A stretch of 7,063 bases of DNA from Chitinophagaceae bacterium (GTDB taxonomy: Bacteria > Bacteroidota > Bacteroidia > Chitinophagales > Chitinophagaceae): assembly GCA_009996555.1 (NCBI GenBank), contig JAACZX010000121.1:1-7063 (forward strand). The letters are read 5' to 3'. The notes under the pieces are model-generated. The model saw only the letters and a program-made list of their open reading frames with translations, did no database searches and was not told the origin of the DNA. The position numbers were made by a program, and so were the translations under genes. Of the stretch, positions 1 through 6,064 are shown piece by piece. Positions within the stretch are counted from its first letter, which is position 1; every line of letters begins with the position of its first letter.

Positions 1-291
1 AAACAATCCATACTTACCTGCAGGCAGGGTCTTTCCTTCAATTTTAATATCCTTATCAGTTTCAAAAACAGTTGCTTCATTTGCACCTGTGCGCCATACT
101 TCGCCATAAGGAACCAGTTTACCCCAAATTTCACGACCCTTTACTGATGGAGCGCTGTAAGTAATCTTGATAGCTGCACCTCCTGCATTAAATTCTGCAG
201 ATGCCGGAGGACTTGGTTTTTGATTTTGTGCACAAGCTGTAAATGCCACAAACAACGCAAAGACAGACAATAAACTTGTTATACGTTTCAT
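1..291 (-). CDS. DUF2911 family exported protein, C-terminus cut by window edge
   Basis: The first 97 codons are present, read leftward from ATG at 291; the rest lies outside the window. Residues 1-22 form an export signal: K2-R3, then a hydrophobic stretch (about 6-18) ending FTAC-AQ. Cys20 could be lipidated, but Phe at -3 makes a weak lipobox, and signal peptidase I cleavage at ACA-Q is equally possible. After a Pro/Ser-rich linker, residues 41-97 carry the DUF2911 signature: 'ITYSAPSVKGREIWG', 'LVPYGEVWRTGANEAT' and 'KTLPAGKYGLF'. These are the usual conserved blocks of this domain, whose biochemical role is unknown. It lies about 80 bases downstream of the Asp-box gene on the same strand with no clear terminator between, so cotranscription is plausible. 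Family assignment is strong by eye; function is unknown. Confidence 0.88.
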   Translation of the reverse strand, partial: MKRITSLLSVFALFVAFTACAQNQKPSPPASAEFNAGGAAIKITYSAPSVKGREIWGKLVPYGEVWRTGANEATVFETDKDIKIEGKTLPAGKYGLF

Positions 292-372
292 GTTCTTCTG
301 TTTTTTTAAAGATTTAAGTTAAAACAAATTCCCTGCAATATTGTTGCCTGAAATGACAAATGGCAATTAAAC

Positions 373-2913
373 TTATTTTAATTCGCTCTTTTTCTTTTCG
401 TAATACGCTTTATCAGCTGCCAGTTTCTGCACTTCGTTGAGTGAGGCAATGTAAATACTGCGGCCATGTGTACCCAGCACAATTTCATTTTCACGCTCCT
501 GTATAGCAATATCATGAATAGCCACCCTTGGCAGTTCACTCATCCATGCCATGCTGCTGGAGCCAGCATCAACAGATACATATAAACCATGATCGGTACC
601 CACATACAACAGGTTTTCCTGTTTTGGATCTTCACGGATCACATTTACAGGTTCTGCAGGAAGGTCAGTAAAGATCTGTTTCCAGGTAGTACCATAATCA
701 TCGCTTACAAATATTAATGCAGCAAAATGATCATTCCTGTAACCGTTCAATGCAGCATACACACGGCTTTCTTTGTACTTCGATGCAATAACACGGCTCA
801 CATACAAACCTTGTACATGCTTGGGCAATTTTGTATGAACCGCTGTCCAGCTGTAACCGCCATCTTTTGTTACATGAATATAACCATCATCACTACCTGT
901 ATAAATAAGTCCAAAGCGAAGTGGTGATTCCGTCATGGTGACCAATGTTCCAAACGGTACATTGCCTTCACGTTTGCCACCGGTAAGATCGCCACTCATG
1001 TTCTGTGCATTTTCACCTTTGTTGAAACTGCGGTGAAAACGGTTGGTGCCGAAATAAAATACATCCTGGTTATGCTTTGATAATAAAATCGGCGATTGCC
1101 AGTTGAAACGAAGTGGTTTATCGCCCAGGTCATGTTGCGGACGCACACTTACACGGCCCTGGAATGGTTTTGTTTTATCGGCCCGGCCATAAGCACCAAA
1201 CTGCGAACCTGAGTACACGGTTGTATTATCTCTTGTATCAATCTGCACCTGCATGCCATCGCCACCACCAATTGATTTAAATGCATAGCTGCCGTTATCG
1301 TGCCAGTCAACAGTTTCACGGTTTGTACTGGGGCCATACCATGTGCCATTGTCCTGCAAACCACCATACACATTGTAAGGCTTTGCATCATCAACCGTAA
1401 TGGCATAGAACTGACCTAATGAAGGAGAGTTTGCTTTGTACCAGTTGGCACCATCATCGTATGTGATATTGATACCGCCGTCGTTTCCATTGATCATGTG
1501 CGATTCACGTTTTGGATTGATCCATAACGCATGATGATCGGCATGTACATTTCGTCCGTCAATTACTTTAAATGTTTTGCCTGCATCAACACTCATCCAT
1601 GCGCTTACGCCCAGCACCACAATTTTATCGGGGTTTGATGGAGCCACATAAATTTTTGCGAAATAATAACCATACGTACTGAAGGCTGCAGGCAGTTTAT
1701 TGTTCACCAGTTTCCATGTTTTACCTGCATCATCGCTGCGGTACACTTCACAACCTTTTACACTGCCGCTGAAACCATCATCACCCGCATCAAAATAATC
1801 CCACAATGCAACGGGCTGCAGTTTTCCTGCACGCACCATATCCTTTACAGAAGCAGCATTGTATTTAGCAGGGAACCGCTGACGACGCATAAACGAATCG
1901 AGCTTGTTTGTTTCAAGCGCAAGAAACTGTTCTGCAGTCATGGTCTTAAAATGTTTTAACTGAATAGTTGTATCGCCTGTTTGTCTTCTGCGGCCGGTAT
2001 CGGGTACAGCATCATAATTATCAATAACAGCGTATACAATGTTTGGATTTTGTGCATACACACTTAAACCAATACGTCCTAATTTCTTTCCTTCTGCAAA
2101 ACCACTGCCCGGGCCGCTGATGATCTTCCAGCTGTTGCCGCCATCGGTACTTTTATAAATACCACTTGTGGGGCCGCTTTCAGTAAACGTCCAGCCACGG
2201 CGTGTACGGTGCCACATAGCAGCATACAATTCGTTCGGGTTGTTAGGGTTGATTTCCATTTCCACTGCACCGGTGTTTTCATCAACAGCCAGCGTAAGTT
2301 TCCATGTTTTACCGCCATCGGTTGTTTTGTAAACACCACGCTCTTTGTTGGGCGAATACAAATGACCCAATGCTGCCACCCATGCTGTGTTAGGATCGGT
2401 TGGGTGCAACTGCAGTTTACCAATGTGGTGACTTTCAGGTAAGCCAAGGTATTCCCATGTTTTACCGTTATCAGCAGTTTTATAAACGCCATTTCCTGCA
2501 TAGGAAGAACGGCTGCTGTTTACTTCGCCGGTGCCCACCCATATCATGCGGCTGCCATACCATTTTACGGCTATATCACCAATGGTCATTACATCCTCAT
2601 TATCAAAAATGGGTGTAAAAGACTGTCCGTTATTTTTTGTGTGCCATAAACCACCACTTGCATACGCCACGTAAAACTCAGTGGGGTCTTCGGGGTTTAC
2701 ATCAACATCTACCACACGGCCACTCATTACGGAAGGCCCGATGTTGCGGAATTTCACATCTTTCAGCAGCGATTTTTTTTCAAGTTCTTTACGCACAAAC
2801 ATGCCTTTTTGCCGCTCATCGGCAGTGGTTGGCTTAATTTGTGCGGTTGAAACAAGAACGAAAAGCAGAAAAGAAAGAAGATGGGTAACTTTGAGGGTGC
2901 AATTTTTGAACAT
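373..2913 (-). CDS. Exported Asp-box (BNR/sortilin-N-like) beta-propeller protein
   Basis: Large secreted repeat protein of the type often labelled 'glycosyl hydrolase' or 'VPS10/sortilin-like' in Bacteroidota. The frame opens at 2961 (862 codons), but ATG 2913 (codon 17) gives a textbook signal peptide, MFKNCTLKVTHLL...VSTA-Q, so I prefer it (846 aa); ATG 2937 is a third option. Using the 862-residue numbering, Asp boxes of the form S/T-x-D-x-G-x-T/S-W/F lie at 162-169, 213-220, 271-278, 409-416, 457-464, 698-705 and 753-760, with a degenerate one near 796. This fits one or two sialidase-like propellers. A non-propeller insert at about 318-400 is charged. The protein stops about 30 residues after the last blade (GTHGRSIYIA, 829-838), ending in a Lys/Glu-rich helix-like tail. 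No type IX secretion C-terminal domain is seen, unlike many longer homologues. No catalytic residues can be assigned, so hydrolase activity should not be assumed; a binding or scaffold role is as likely. Confidence 0.92.
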   Translation of the reverse strand: MFKNCTLKVTHLLSFLLFVLVSTAQIKPTTADERQKGMFVRKELEKKSLLKDVKFRNIGPSVMSGRVVDVDVNPEDPTEFYVAYASGGLWHTKNNGQSFTPIFDNEDVMTIGDIAVKWYGSRMIWVGTGEVNSSRSSYAGNGVYKTADNGKTWEYLGLPESHHIGKLQLHPTDPNTAWVAALGHLYSPNKERGVYKTTDGGKTWKLTLAVDENTGAVEMEINPNNPNELYAAMWHRTRRGWTFTESGPTSGIYKSTDGGNSWKIISGPGSGFAEGKKLGRIGLSVYAQNPNIVYAVIDNYDAVPDTGRRRQTGDTTIQLKHFKTMTAEQFLALETNKLDSFMRRQRFPAKYNAASVKDMVRAGKLQPVALWDYFDAGDDGFSGSVKGCEVYRSDDAGKTWKLVNNKLPAAFSTYGYYFAKIYVAPSNPDKIVVLGVSAWMSVDAGKTFKVIDGRNVHADHHALWINPKRESHMINGNDGGINITYDDGANWYKANSPSLGQFYAITVDDAKPYNVYGGLQDNGTWYGPSTNRETVDWHDNGSYAFKSIGGGDGMQVQIDTRDNTTVYSGSQFGAYGRADKTKPFQGRVSVRPQHDLGDKPLRFNWQSPILLSKHNQDVFYFGTNRFHRSFNKGENAQNMSGDLTGGKREGNVPFGTLVTMTESPLRFGLIYTGSDDGYIHVTKDGGYSWTAVHTKLPKHVQGLYVSRVIASKYKESRVYAALNGYRNDHFAALIFVSDDYGTTWKQIFTDLPAEPVNVIREDPKQENLLYVGTDHGLYVSVDAGSSSMAWMSELPRVAIHDIAIQERENEIVLGTHGRSIYIASLNEVQKLAADKAYYEKKKSELK
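2886..2893 (+). promoter_or_regulatory. Candidate Bacteroidota -7 element for the YwqK-like gene
   Basis: TAACTTTG matches TAnnTTTG exactly and lies 76 bases before the preferred ATG at 2969. Transcription would begin near 2900. No TTTG or TTG is seen at the expected -33 distance. The octamer lies inside the 5' end of the opposite-strand gene, so a chance match is possible. Confidence 0.28.
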
Positions 2914-2968
2914 TGCAGTCGTTTTGTACTGGTACATCCTGTGCAGTTGTTTTAATCTCATGTATAAT

Positions 2969-3697
2969 ATGATAACCGTTTCAAACTTACGAATGTTGAC
3001 CTTAAGTGCTGTATGCAGCTTCCTTTTTTGGATGAGCGGTACAGCCCAGTGTAAAGACTATACCATTGGCGTAAAAGGCGATACGCTCAACTGTACCGAT
3101 GTAAACAACCTGAAGCAGGGCAAATGGGTGGTGCGTGTGGAAGAAGTGCGTGGCGAGCCGGGCTATGAAGAAGAAGGCGTTTATAAGAACGATAAAAAAG
3201 AAGGCCCCTGGCGTGTGTACACATTAATGGGCGATGTACTGGCAATTGAATTTTACCGCTGGGGAAACAAACACGGCAAACAGCAATACTTTAATGCCAT
3301 GGGCGATATGGTGCGTGAAGAAAGCTGGCTGGCACAAAACCCTGAGAAGCCAACAGAAACCATTGAAGTGTTTGATGTAAATGATCCGAAGAAAGTGTAC
3401 CTGGTGGAAGTAAAGATGGAAGCAAGTTCTGTTGCACATGGCTTCTGGACAATTTATGAACCGGGCACTGGAAAAGTATTACGCAAAGAAAATTTCATAC
3501 TTGGCAAACTGGATGATGGCACCGGCACTGCCAACGGCATTGTAAAAAAAGACCCTAACGATCCTGCATCAGCCAATCCAACTACGCAAAAAGAAACGCC
3601 AAAAGAAAAAACAAAGCCCAAAGAAATTCTTGATTACGAAAAAAAGAATGCCGGTAAGAAAAAGATAAAAGTGCGAACCGGGCAAACGGGAGGATAG
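2969..3697 (+). CDS. Secreted YwqK/MORN-like repeat protein, function unknown
   Basis: 242 residues from ATG 2969. The frame is open back to 2681, but that part is antisense to the Asp-box gene and not protein-like. ATG 2969 keeps Arg8 ahead of the hydrophobic core LTLSAVCSFLFWMSG; ATGs at 2960 and 2993 are alternatives. Cleavage is probably at GTA-QCKD (about residue 26). The mature part has degenerate repeats of the YwqK/MORN_2 kind, in which a G-x-W/Q motif follows a charged turn and a 'G-x-v' turn follows: QGKW (50-53), EGPWRVYTLMGDV (78-90), HGKQQYFNAMGDM (102-114), HGFWTIYEPGTGKV (157-170). Cys28 and Cys42 could pair after export. The tail (about 198-242) is low-complexity and rich in Lys, Pro, Thr and Glu. 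YwqK-like repeats are named after an antitoxin annotation in Bacillus, but that role is not implied for an exported protein. It diverges from the Asp-box gene and converges on the VOC gene. Confidence 0.85.
   Translation: MITVSNLRMLTLSAVCSFLFWMSGTAQCKDYTIGVKGDTLNCTDVNNLKQGKWVVRVEEVRGEPGYEEEGVYKNDKKEGPWRVYTLMGDVLAIEFYRWGNKHGKQQYFNAMGDMVREESWLAQNPEKPTETIEVFDVNDPKKVYLVEVKMEASSVAHGFWTIYEPGTGKVLRKENFILGKLDDGTGTANGIVKKDPNDPASANPTTQKETPKEKTKPKEILDYEKKNAGKKKIKVRTGQTGG
2982..2989 (-). promoter_or_regulatory. Candidate Bacteroidota -7 element for the Asp-box gene
   Basis: Read on the minus strand, the bases are TAAGTTTG, an exact match to TAnnTTTG. It would start transcription near 2976, giving a leader of about 60 bases to ATG 2913 (or about 15 to the in-frame ATG at 2961). 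A clear -33 TTTG is not seen 19-21 bases upstream. It lies within the first codons of the divergent plus-strand gene. Confidence 0.35.
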
Positions 3698-3739
3698 CTG
3701 TTACTGGCTTGTTGTTTTTGGATTTTGAACTTTGTTTTT

Positions 3740-4093
3740 TCATTCCACAGCTTCTCCAAATGTGAGCAGGTTATGATCCGGATCCAGCAATGAAAATTCC
3801 TTTTGCCCCCATGGCTTAACCTGCAAATGACCGTTGGGATGAATGGCGATATTGTTTGCAGTAAAAGATGCATACAATGCATCAATAGCAGTTGTGCGGA
3901 TGTACACCTGCCCGTAATTCTCCAACGGATCAAGCTCTTTAAACGCAAAGAAATGAATTTCAACAGTATCAAGTTTCATCATCAGGTAACCATCATAATC
4001 ATTACCAGCTTGTTGAAAACCTAATTGCGTGTAATACGCCTTGGTGCGGAAAATATCACGCATCGGCAGTTTGGGATGAATAGCTGTGAGCAT
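3740..4093 (-). CDS. VOC-fold bleomycin-resistance-type (Ble-like) protein
   Basis: 117 residues from ATG 4093, close to full length for Ble-type binding proteins (about 120-125 aa), with no signal peptide, so cytoplasmic. The two beta-alpha-beta-beta-beta modules of the vicinal oxygen chelate fold are evident. Residues 7-26 (PKLPMRD...AYYTQLGF) resemble the start of Tn5 Ble (PNLPSRD...AFYERLGF). Residues 47-56 (HFFAFKELDP) match its EFFAHPGLDP. Residues 94-114 (PWGQKEF, DPDHNLLTFGE) match the PWG-x-EF and DP-x-G-N blocks of Ble proteins. Ble proteins are dimers that sequester bleomycin-type glycopeptides without changing them. Chromosomal relatives of unknown ligand are common, so the substrate here is inferred only. 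The gene begins 33 bases after the HEAT/ART-like gene on the same strand, so the two probably share a transcript. No Shine-Dalgarno site or terminator is seen. Confidence 0.88.
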   Translation of the reverse strand: MLTAIHPKLPMRDIFRTKAYYTQLGFQQAGNDYDGYLMMKLDTVEIHFFAFKELDPLENYGQVYIRTTAIDALYASFTANNIAIHPNGHLQVKPWGQKEFSLLDPDHNLLTFGEAVE

Positions 4094-4126
4094 ACAATTT
4101 CTTTTCGTTTATAAAAAAGGATAATA

Positions 4127-4981
4127 TTATTCCTGATCATCTGCCATCTCTTGTTCCAGCAGTTTTTGCACAACAGCATCATGTGTGTACTGCTGTAAAA
4201 GCTGCAACCCTTTTTCTCGGTTGATCTTTAACAAACTTTCTGCGCTTCTTTCACGCACATCGGAATGTTCATGCAAAAGAAACTGACGCAATATTGCAGC
4301 TGTATTCTTATGACGAAAATAACCAAGTGTGGCAACAAGTGTTTCTACAACCGATGCATTTGTTGTTTTGAATGATGTAACCAATTCCTGCGGATCACTC
4401 CTTCTTTTCTTTCGCTGCATTTCATACAACAGGCTCACAATTTCATCATCGTACCTGCTTGCTTTTATTTTTTGCAGAAGGGTTTGATAGTCGTCATTTT
4501 TTTCTCTCGGTCTTAATTTTTCCCGCAGCTTGTTTGCATTGATATCTGTTCTGATGCAATAATCGCAGGCGCAGGGTTTGGTGCCATGTGCATCGGGTCT
4601 GTATCTCCAGCCAATGGTTTGCGACAGTGCTTTGATCTTTGTTATTTCACCCGGTTCTATTTTGCGGTCAATGATGAGTTCGTAACCAAGCGGATCATTT
4701 ATACCCATGATGTCTTTTACAGCAGCACCAAGTGTAATATGCTTGTGCTGATGATTGTACTTTCCGGCATACACCATTTCCGAACTGTCAACTTTAAAAT
4801 AAATGCCTACAAAACTATTTACACCCCTTCGCTTTAGCTCACGTAACCACTGGTGTGTAACATAAAAATTTTGCAATACCGGCATGCAGAAAACACCTGT
4901 CCGGTATTTCCCCGGCTTAATACCATTTTTTAAAATACGGGCTGCATCTCTTTCATCAGCTAAGTGAACCAGTGTGGGCAT
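4127..4981 (-). CDS. Putative ART-like domain plus CxCxxC cluster and C-terminal HEAT-like helices
   Basis: 284 residues from ATG 4981. A GTG at 5017 would add 12 residues (MNLISVTVIFTL), but the recognisable domain starts right after ATG 4981. The N-terminal half (about 1-150) reads LVHLADERDAARILKNGIKPG, then GVFCMPVLQNFYVTHQWL, then VGIYFKVDSSEMVYAGKY, then GYELIIDRKIEPGEITKI. This order (an early His with 'Il-nGi', a Y-F strand, then a Glu strand followed by an Ile-rich helix) resembles DarT/DUF4433-type ADP-ribosyltransferase folds, with His6 and Glu101 as candidate NAD-site residues. That is my inference. 'CACDYC' (Cys137, 139, 142) is a likely metal site, perhaps with Cys32. Residues about 155-280 are helical; 'RHKNTAAILRQFLLHEHSDVRERSAESLLKI' pieces (223-254) look like HEAT repeats. 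I recall similar proteins annotated only as 'HEAT repeat domain-containing protein'. It has its own transcription start region just after the upstream gene's terminator. Confidence 0.85.
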   Translation of the reverse strand: MPTLVHLADERDAARILKNGIKPGKYRTGVFCMPVLQNFYVTHQWLRELKRRGVNSFVGIYFKVDSSEMVYAGKYNHQHKHITLGAAVKDIMGINDPLGYELIIDRKIEPGEITKIKALSQTIGWRYRPDAHGTKPCACDYCIRTDINANKLREKLRPREKNDDYQTLLQKIKASRYDDEIVSLLYEMQRKKRRSDPQELVTSFKTTNASVVETLVATLGYFRHKNTAAILRQFLLHEHSDVRERSAESLLKINREKGLQLLQQYTHDAVVQKLLEQEMADDQE

Positions 4982-4986
4982 AAGTG

Positions 4987-4994
4987 TAAATATA
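4987..4994 (-). promoter_or_regulatory. Weak -7-like element for the ART/HEAT gene
   Basis: The minus strand reads TATATTTA, one mismatch from TAnnTTTG. Some promoter must lie between the upstream terminator (ends at 5032) and ATG 4981 if this gene is expressed separately. A TTG at 5021-5019 is 24 bases upstream, slightly too far for the usual spacing. If used, transcription would start almost at the ATG. Confidence 0.2.
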
Positions 4995-5031
4995 ACAGTT
5001 ACAGAAATTAAATTCACACAACTGCCTTAAC

Positions 5032-5063
5032 AAAAAACCGGGTGCTTTATCAGCAACCGGTTT
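5032..5063 (-). terminator. Intrinsic terminator of the DsbA/FrnE-like gene
   Basis: On the minus strand AAACCGGTTGCT pairs with AGCACCCGGTTT around a GATAA loop. This gives 11 pairs with one T-C mismatch, and the 3' arm runs on into six consecutive T. It sits 39 bases after the stop codon at 5102 and ahead of the next gene, so it separates two transcription units. In the plus direction the run is only TTTCC, so it looks one-way. Confidence 0.82.
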
Positions 5064-5101
5064 CCATTTTCTTTATACGGTATAATGCAATGATCCATTT
5101 T

Positions 5102-5809
5102 TTAATCACAGTTTCCGCCAGGCTCGCAAACAGCGCCTTCCACCACCTGCAATGGTTCAGCCGGGTTTGCTTTTTGCCATTCAGTAAACGATTGTTCAAG
5201 TGCCTGTAAAAAAACTGTCGGGTCCTGTGCACCTGACACAGCATACTTCCTGTCAAATACAAAGAACGGAACACCTCTTACTCCCAGCTGTGCTGCTTCT
5301 GCAATATCATTTTGCACATCAGCTGCATGTGTTTTATTTTCCAGAGATGCTTTTAGTGCAACAGTATCCAAACCTATTTCAGCACCAAGTTCAACAAGCG
5401 TGGCAATGTCGTCCACATTTTTTCCATCGGTAAAATAAGAGCGGAACAGCAAAGTCTCCGCTTCAATTTGCTTGCCGGCTGTTTTAGCAAAATGAGCAAA
5501 CTGGTGTGCTTTTACAGTATTGGCCACAACTGCTTTATCAAACTGATAGGTAAGCCCAGCCTGCTTCGCCATTTGTGTTACTGATGCATTCATTTGTTTT
5601 GCCTGTGCAAGACTGATGTCTTTTGTTTCGGCCAGTACCTGGTCAATACTTTTTCCGGGTTGTGTTTCCAGTTCAGGCATCAACTGAAAACTTTTCCAGC
5701 TTATATCCAGTTTGTCTTTGTACGGAAATTGTTCCAGCGCCGCATCAAACTTTACTTTTCCAATGTAACAAAACGGGCACACTACATCGCTCCATATTTC
5801 TACTTTCAT
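5102..5809 (-). CDS. FrnE-type DsbA-family thiol oxidoreductase (cytoplasmic)
   Basis: 235 residues from ATG 5809, the usual length for the FrnE subgroup. The thioredoxin-fold start KVEIWSDVVCPFCYIGK carries the redox motif Cys11-Pro-Phe-Cys14. The helical insertion spans about 55-165. 'RGVPFFVFDRKYAVSGAQ' (178-195) holds the cis-proline at 181 (V-P), followed by the closing strand and a helix. This order is diagnostic of the DsbA/FrnE family. There is no signal peptide, so it works in the cytoplasm, where FrnE-like proteins are thought to act as disulfide isomerases/oxidoreductases in redox stress. The C-terminus adds a second cysteine pair, Cys228 and Cys234 (CEPGGNC, a CX5C). I recall that Deinococcus FrnE carries an extra C-terminal CX4C pair, which makes this tail a plausible redox relay. 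It is transcribed alone: it has a TAnnTTTG element, a Shine-Dalgarno site and a terminator of its own. Confidence 0.95.
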   Translation of the reverse strand: MKVEIWSDVVCPFCYIGKVKFDAALEQFPYKDKLDISWKSFQLMPELETQPGKSIDQVLAETKDISLAQAKQMNASVTQMAKQAGLTYQFDKAVVANTVKAHQFAHFAKTAGKQIEAETLLFRSYFTDGKNVDDIATLVELGAEIGLDTVALKASLENKTHAADVQNDIAEAAQLGVRGVPFFVFDRKYAVSGAQDPTVFLQALEQSFTEWQKANPAEPLQVVEGAVCEPGGNCD

Positions 5810-5817
5810 TTCTTTCT

Positions 5818-5823
5818 CTCCTT
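5818..5823 (-). promoter_or_regulatory. Shine-Dalgarno site fixing the DsbA/FrnE-like start
   Basis: The minus strand reads AAGGAG, then eight bases, then ATG 5809. It is the only clear Shine-Dalgarno sequence in the window; the other genes start without one, as is normal in Bacteroidota. Confidence 0.6.
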
Positions 5824-5871
5824 TTATTGCTTTAATTATTTACGTGTTTATTTCCTGTCAGCAAGCGGCCA

Positions 5872-5879
5872 CAAAGTTA
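5872..5879 (-). promoter_or_regulatory. Candidate -7 element for the DsbA/FrnE-like gene
   Basis: The minus strand reads TAACTTTG, an exact TAnnTTTG match, 62 bases before ATG 5809. Expected start near 5866, leaving a leader of about 56 bases. No good -33 TTTG is seen 19-21 bases upstream. The surrounding 255 bases between this gene and the next (5810-6064) hold no supported gene; a 9-base direct repeat AGTAAGCCT occurs at 5979 and 6017. Confidence 0.4.
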
Positions 5880-6064
5880 ACCACAGGATATTACTCAGCC
5901 TTCATTGAAACATGTACATAGCTGCTATATGCATCATTTTTACAGAAGCATGACGCTAAAGAAACCACAGCAGATGTTAGTAAGCCTGTTTTTAAATGAA
6001 GAATAAAAGAACGATCAGTAAGCCTTGCAGTTCAGCGAATGCGAATGGCGATACACTTTTAAAA

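Noticed and set aside
2681..2968. In-frame upstream extension of the YwqK-like reading frame
   Set aside because: It is antisense to the Asp-box coding region, its translation is Ser/Thr/Phe-rich with no family resemblance, and the signal peptide begins only at about 2969.
2963..2968. TATAAT resembling an E. coli -10 box
   Set aside because: No -35 at a workable distance, and Bacteroidota primary sigma factor prefers TAnnTTTG.
3698..3739. Bidirectional terminator between the convergent genes
   Set aside because: The gap is T-rich on the plus strand, but I could not find an inverted repeat that forms a convincing stem.
4127..5809. DarT/DarG-type toxin-antitoxin system
   Set aside because: The first gene only loosely resembles DarT, and no macrodomain antitoxin is next to it; the neighbours are a VOC protein and a thiol oxidoreductase, so the label is not supported.
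5594..5908. Plus-strand open frame of 104 codons opposite the DsbA/FrnE-like gene
   Set aside because: Antisense to a clear CPFC thiol-oxidoreductase gene; translation is Phe/Tyr-rich without a recognisable domain or start signal.
5979..6025. Direct repeat AGTAAGCCT (5979-5987 and 6017-6025)
   Set aside because: Nine bases, only two copies, no flanking mobile-element features; consistent with chance.
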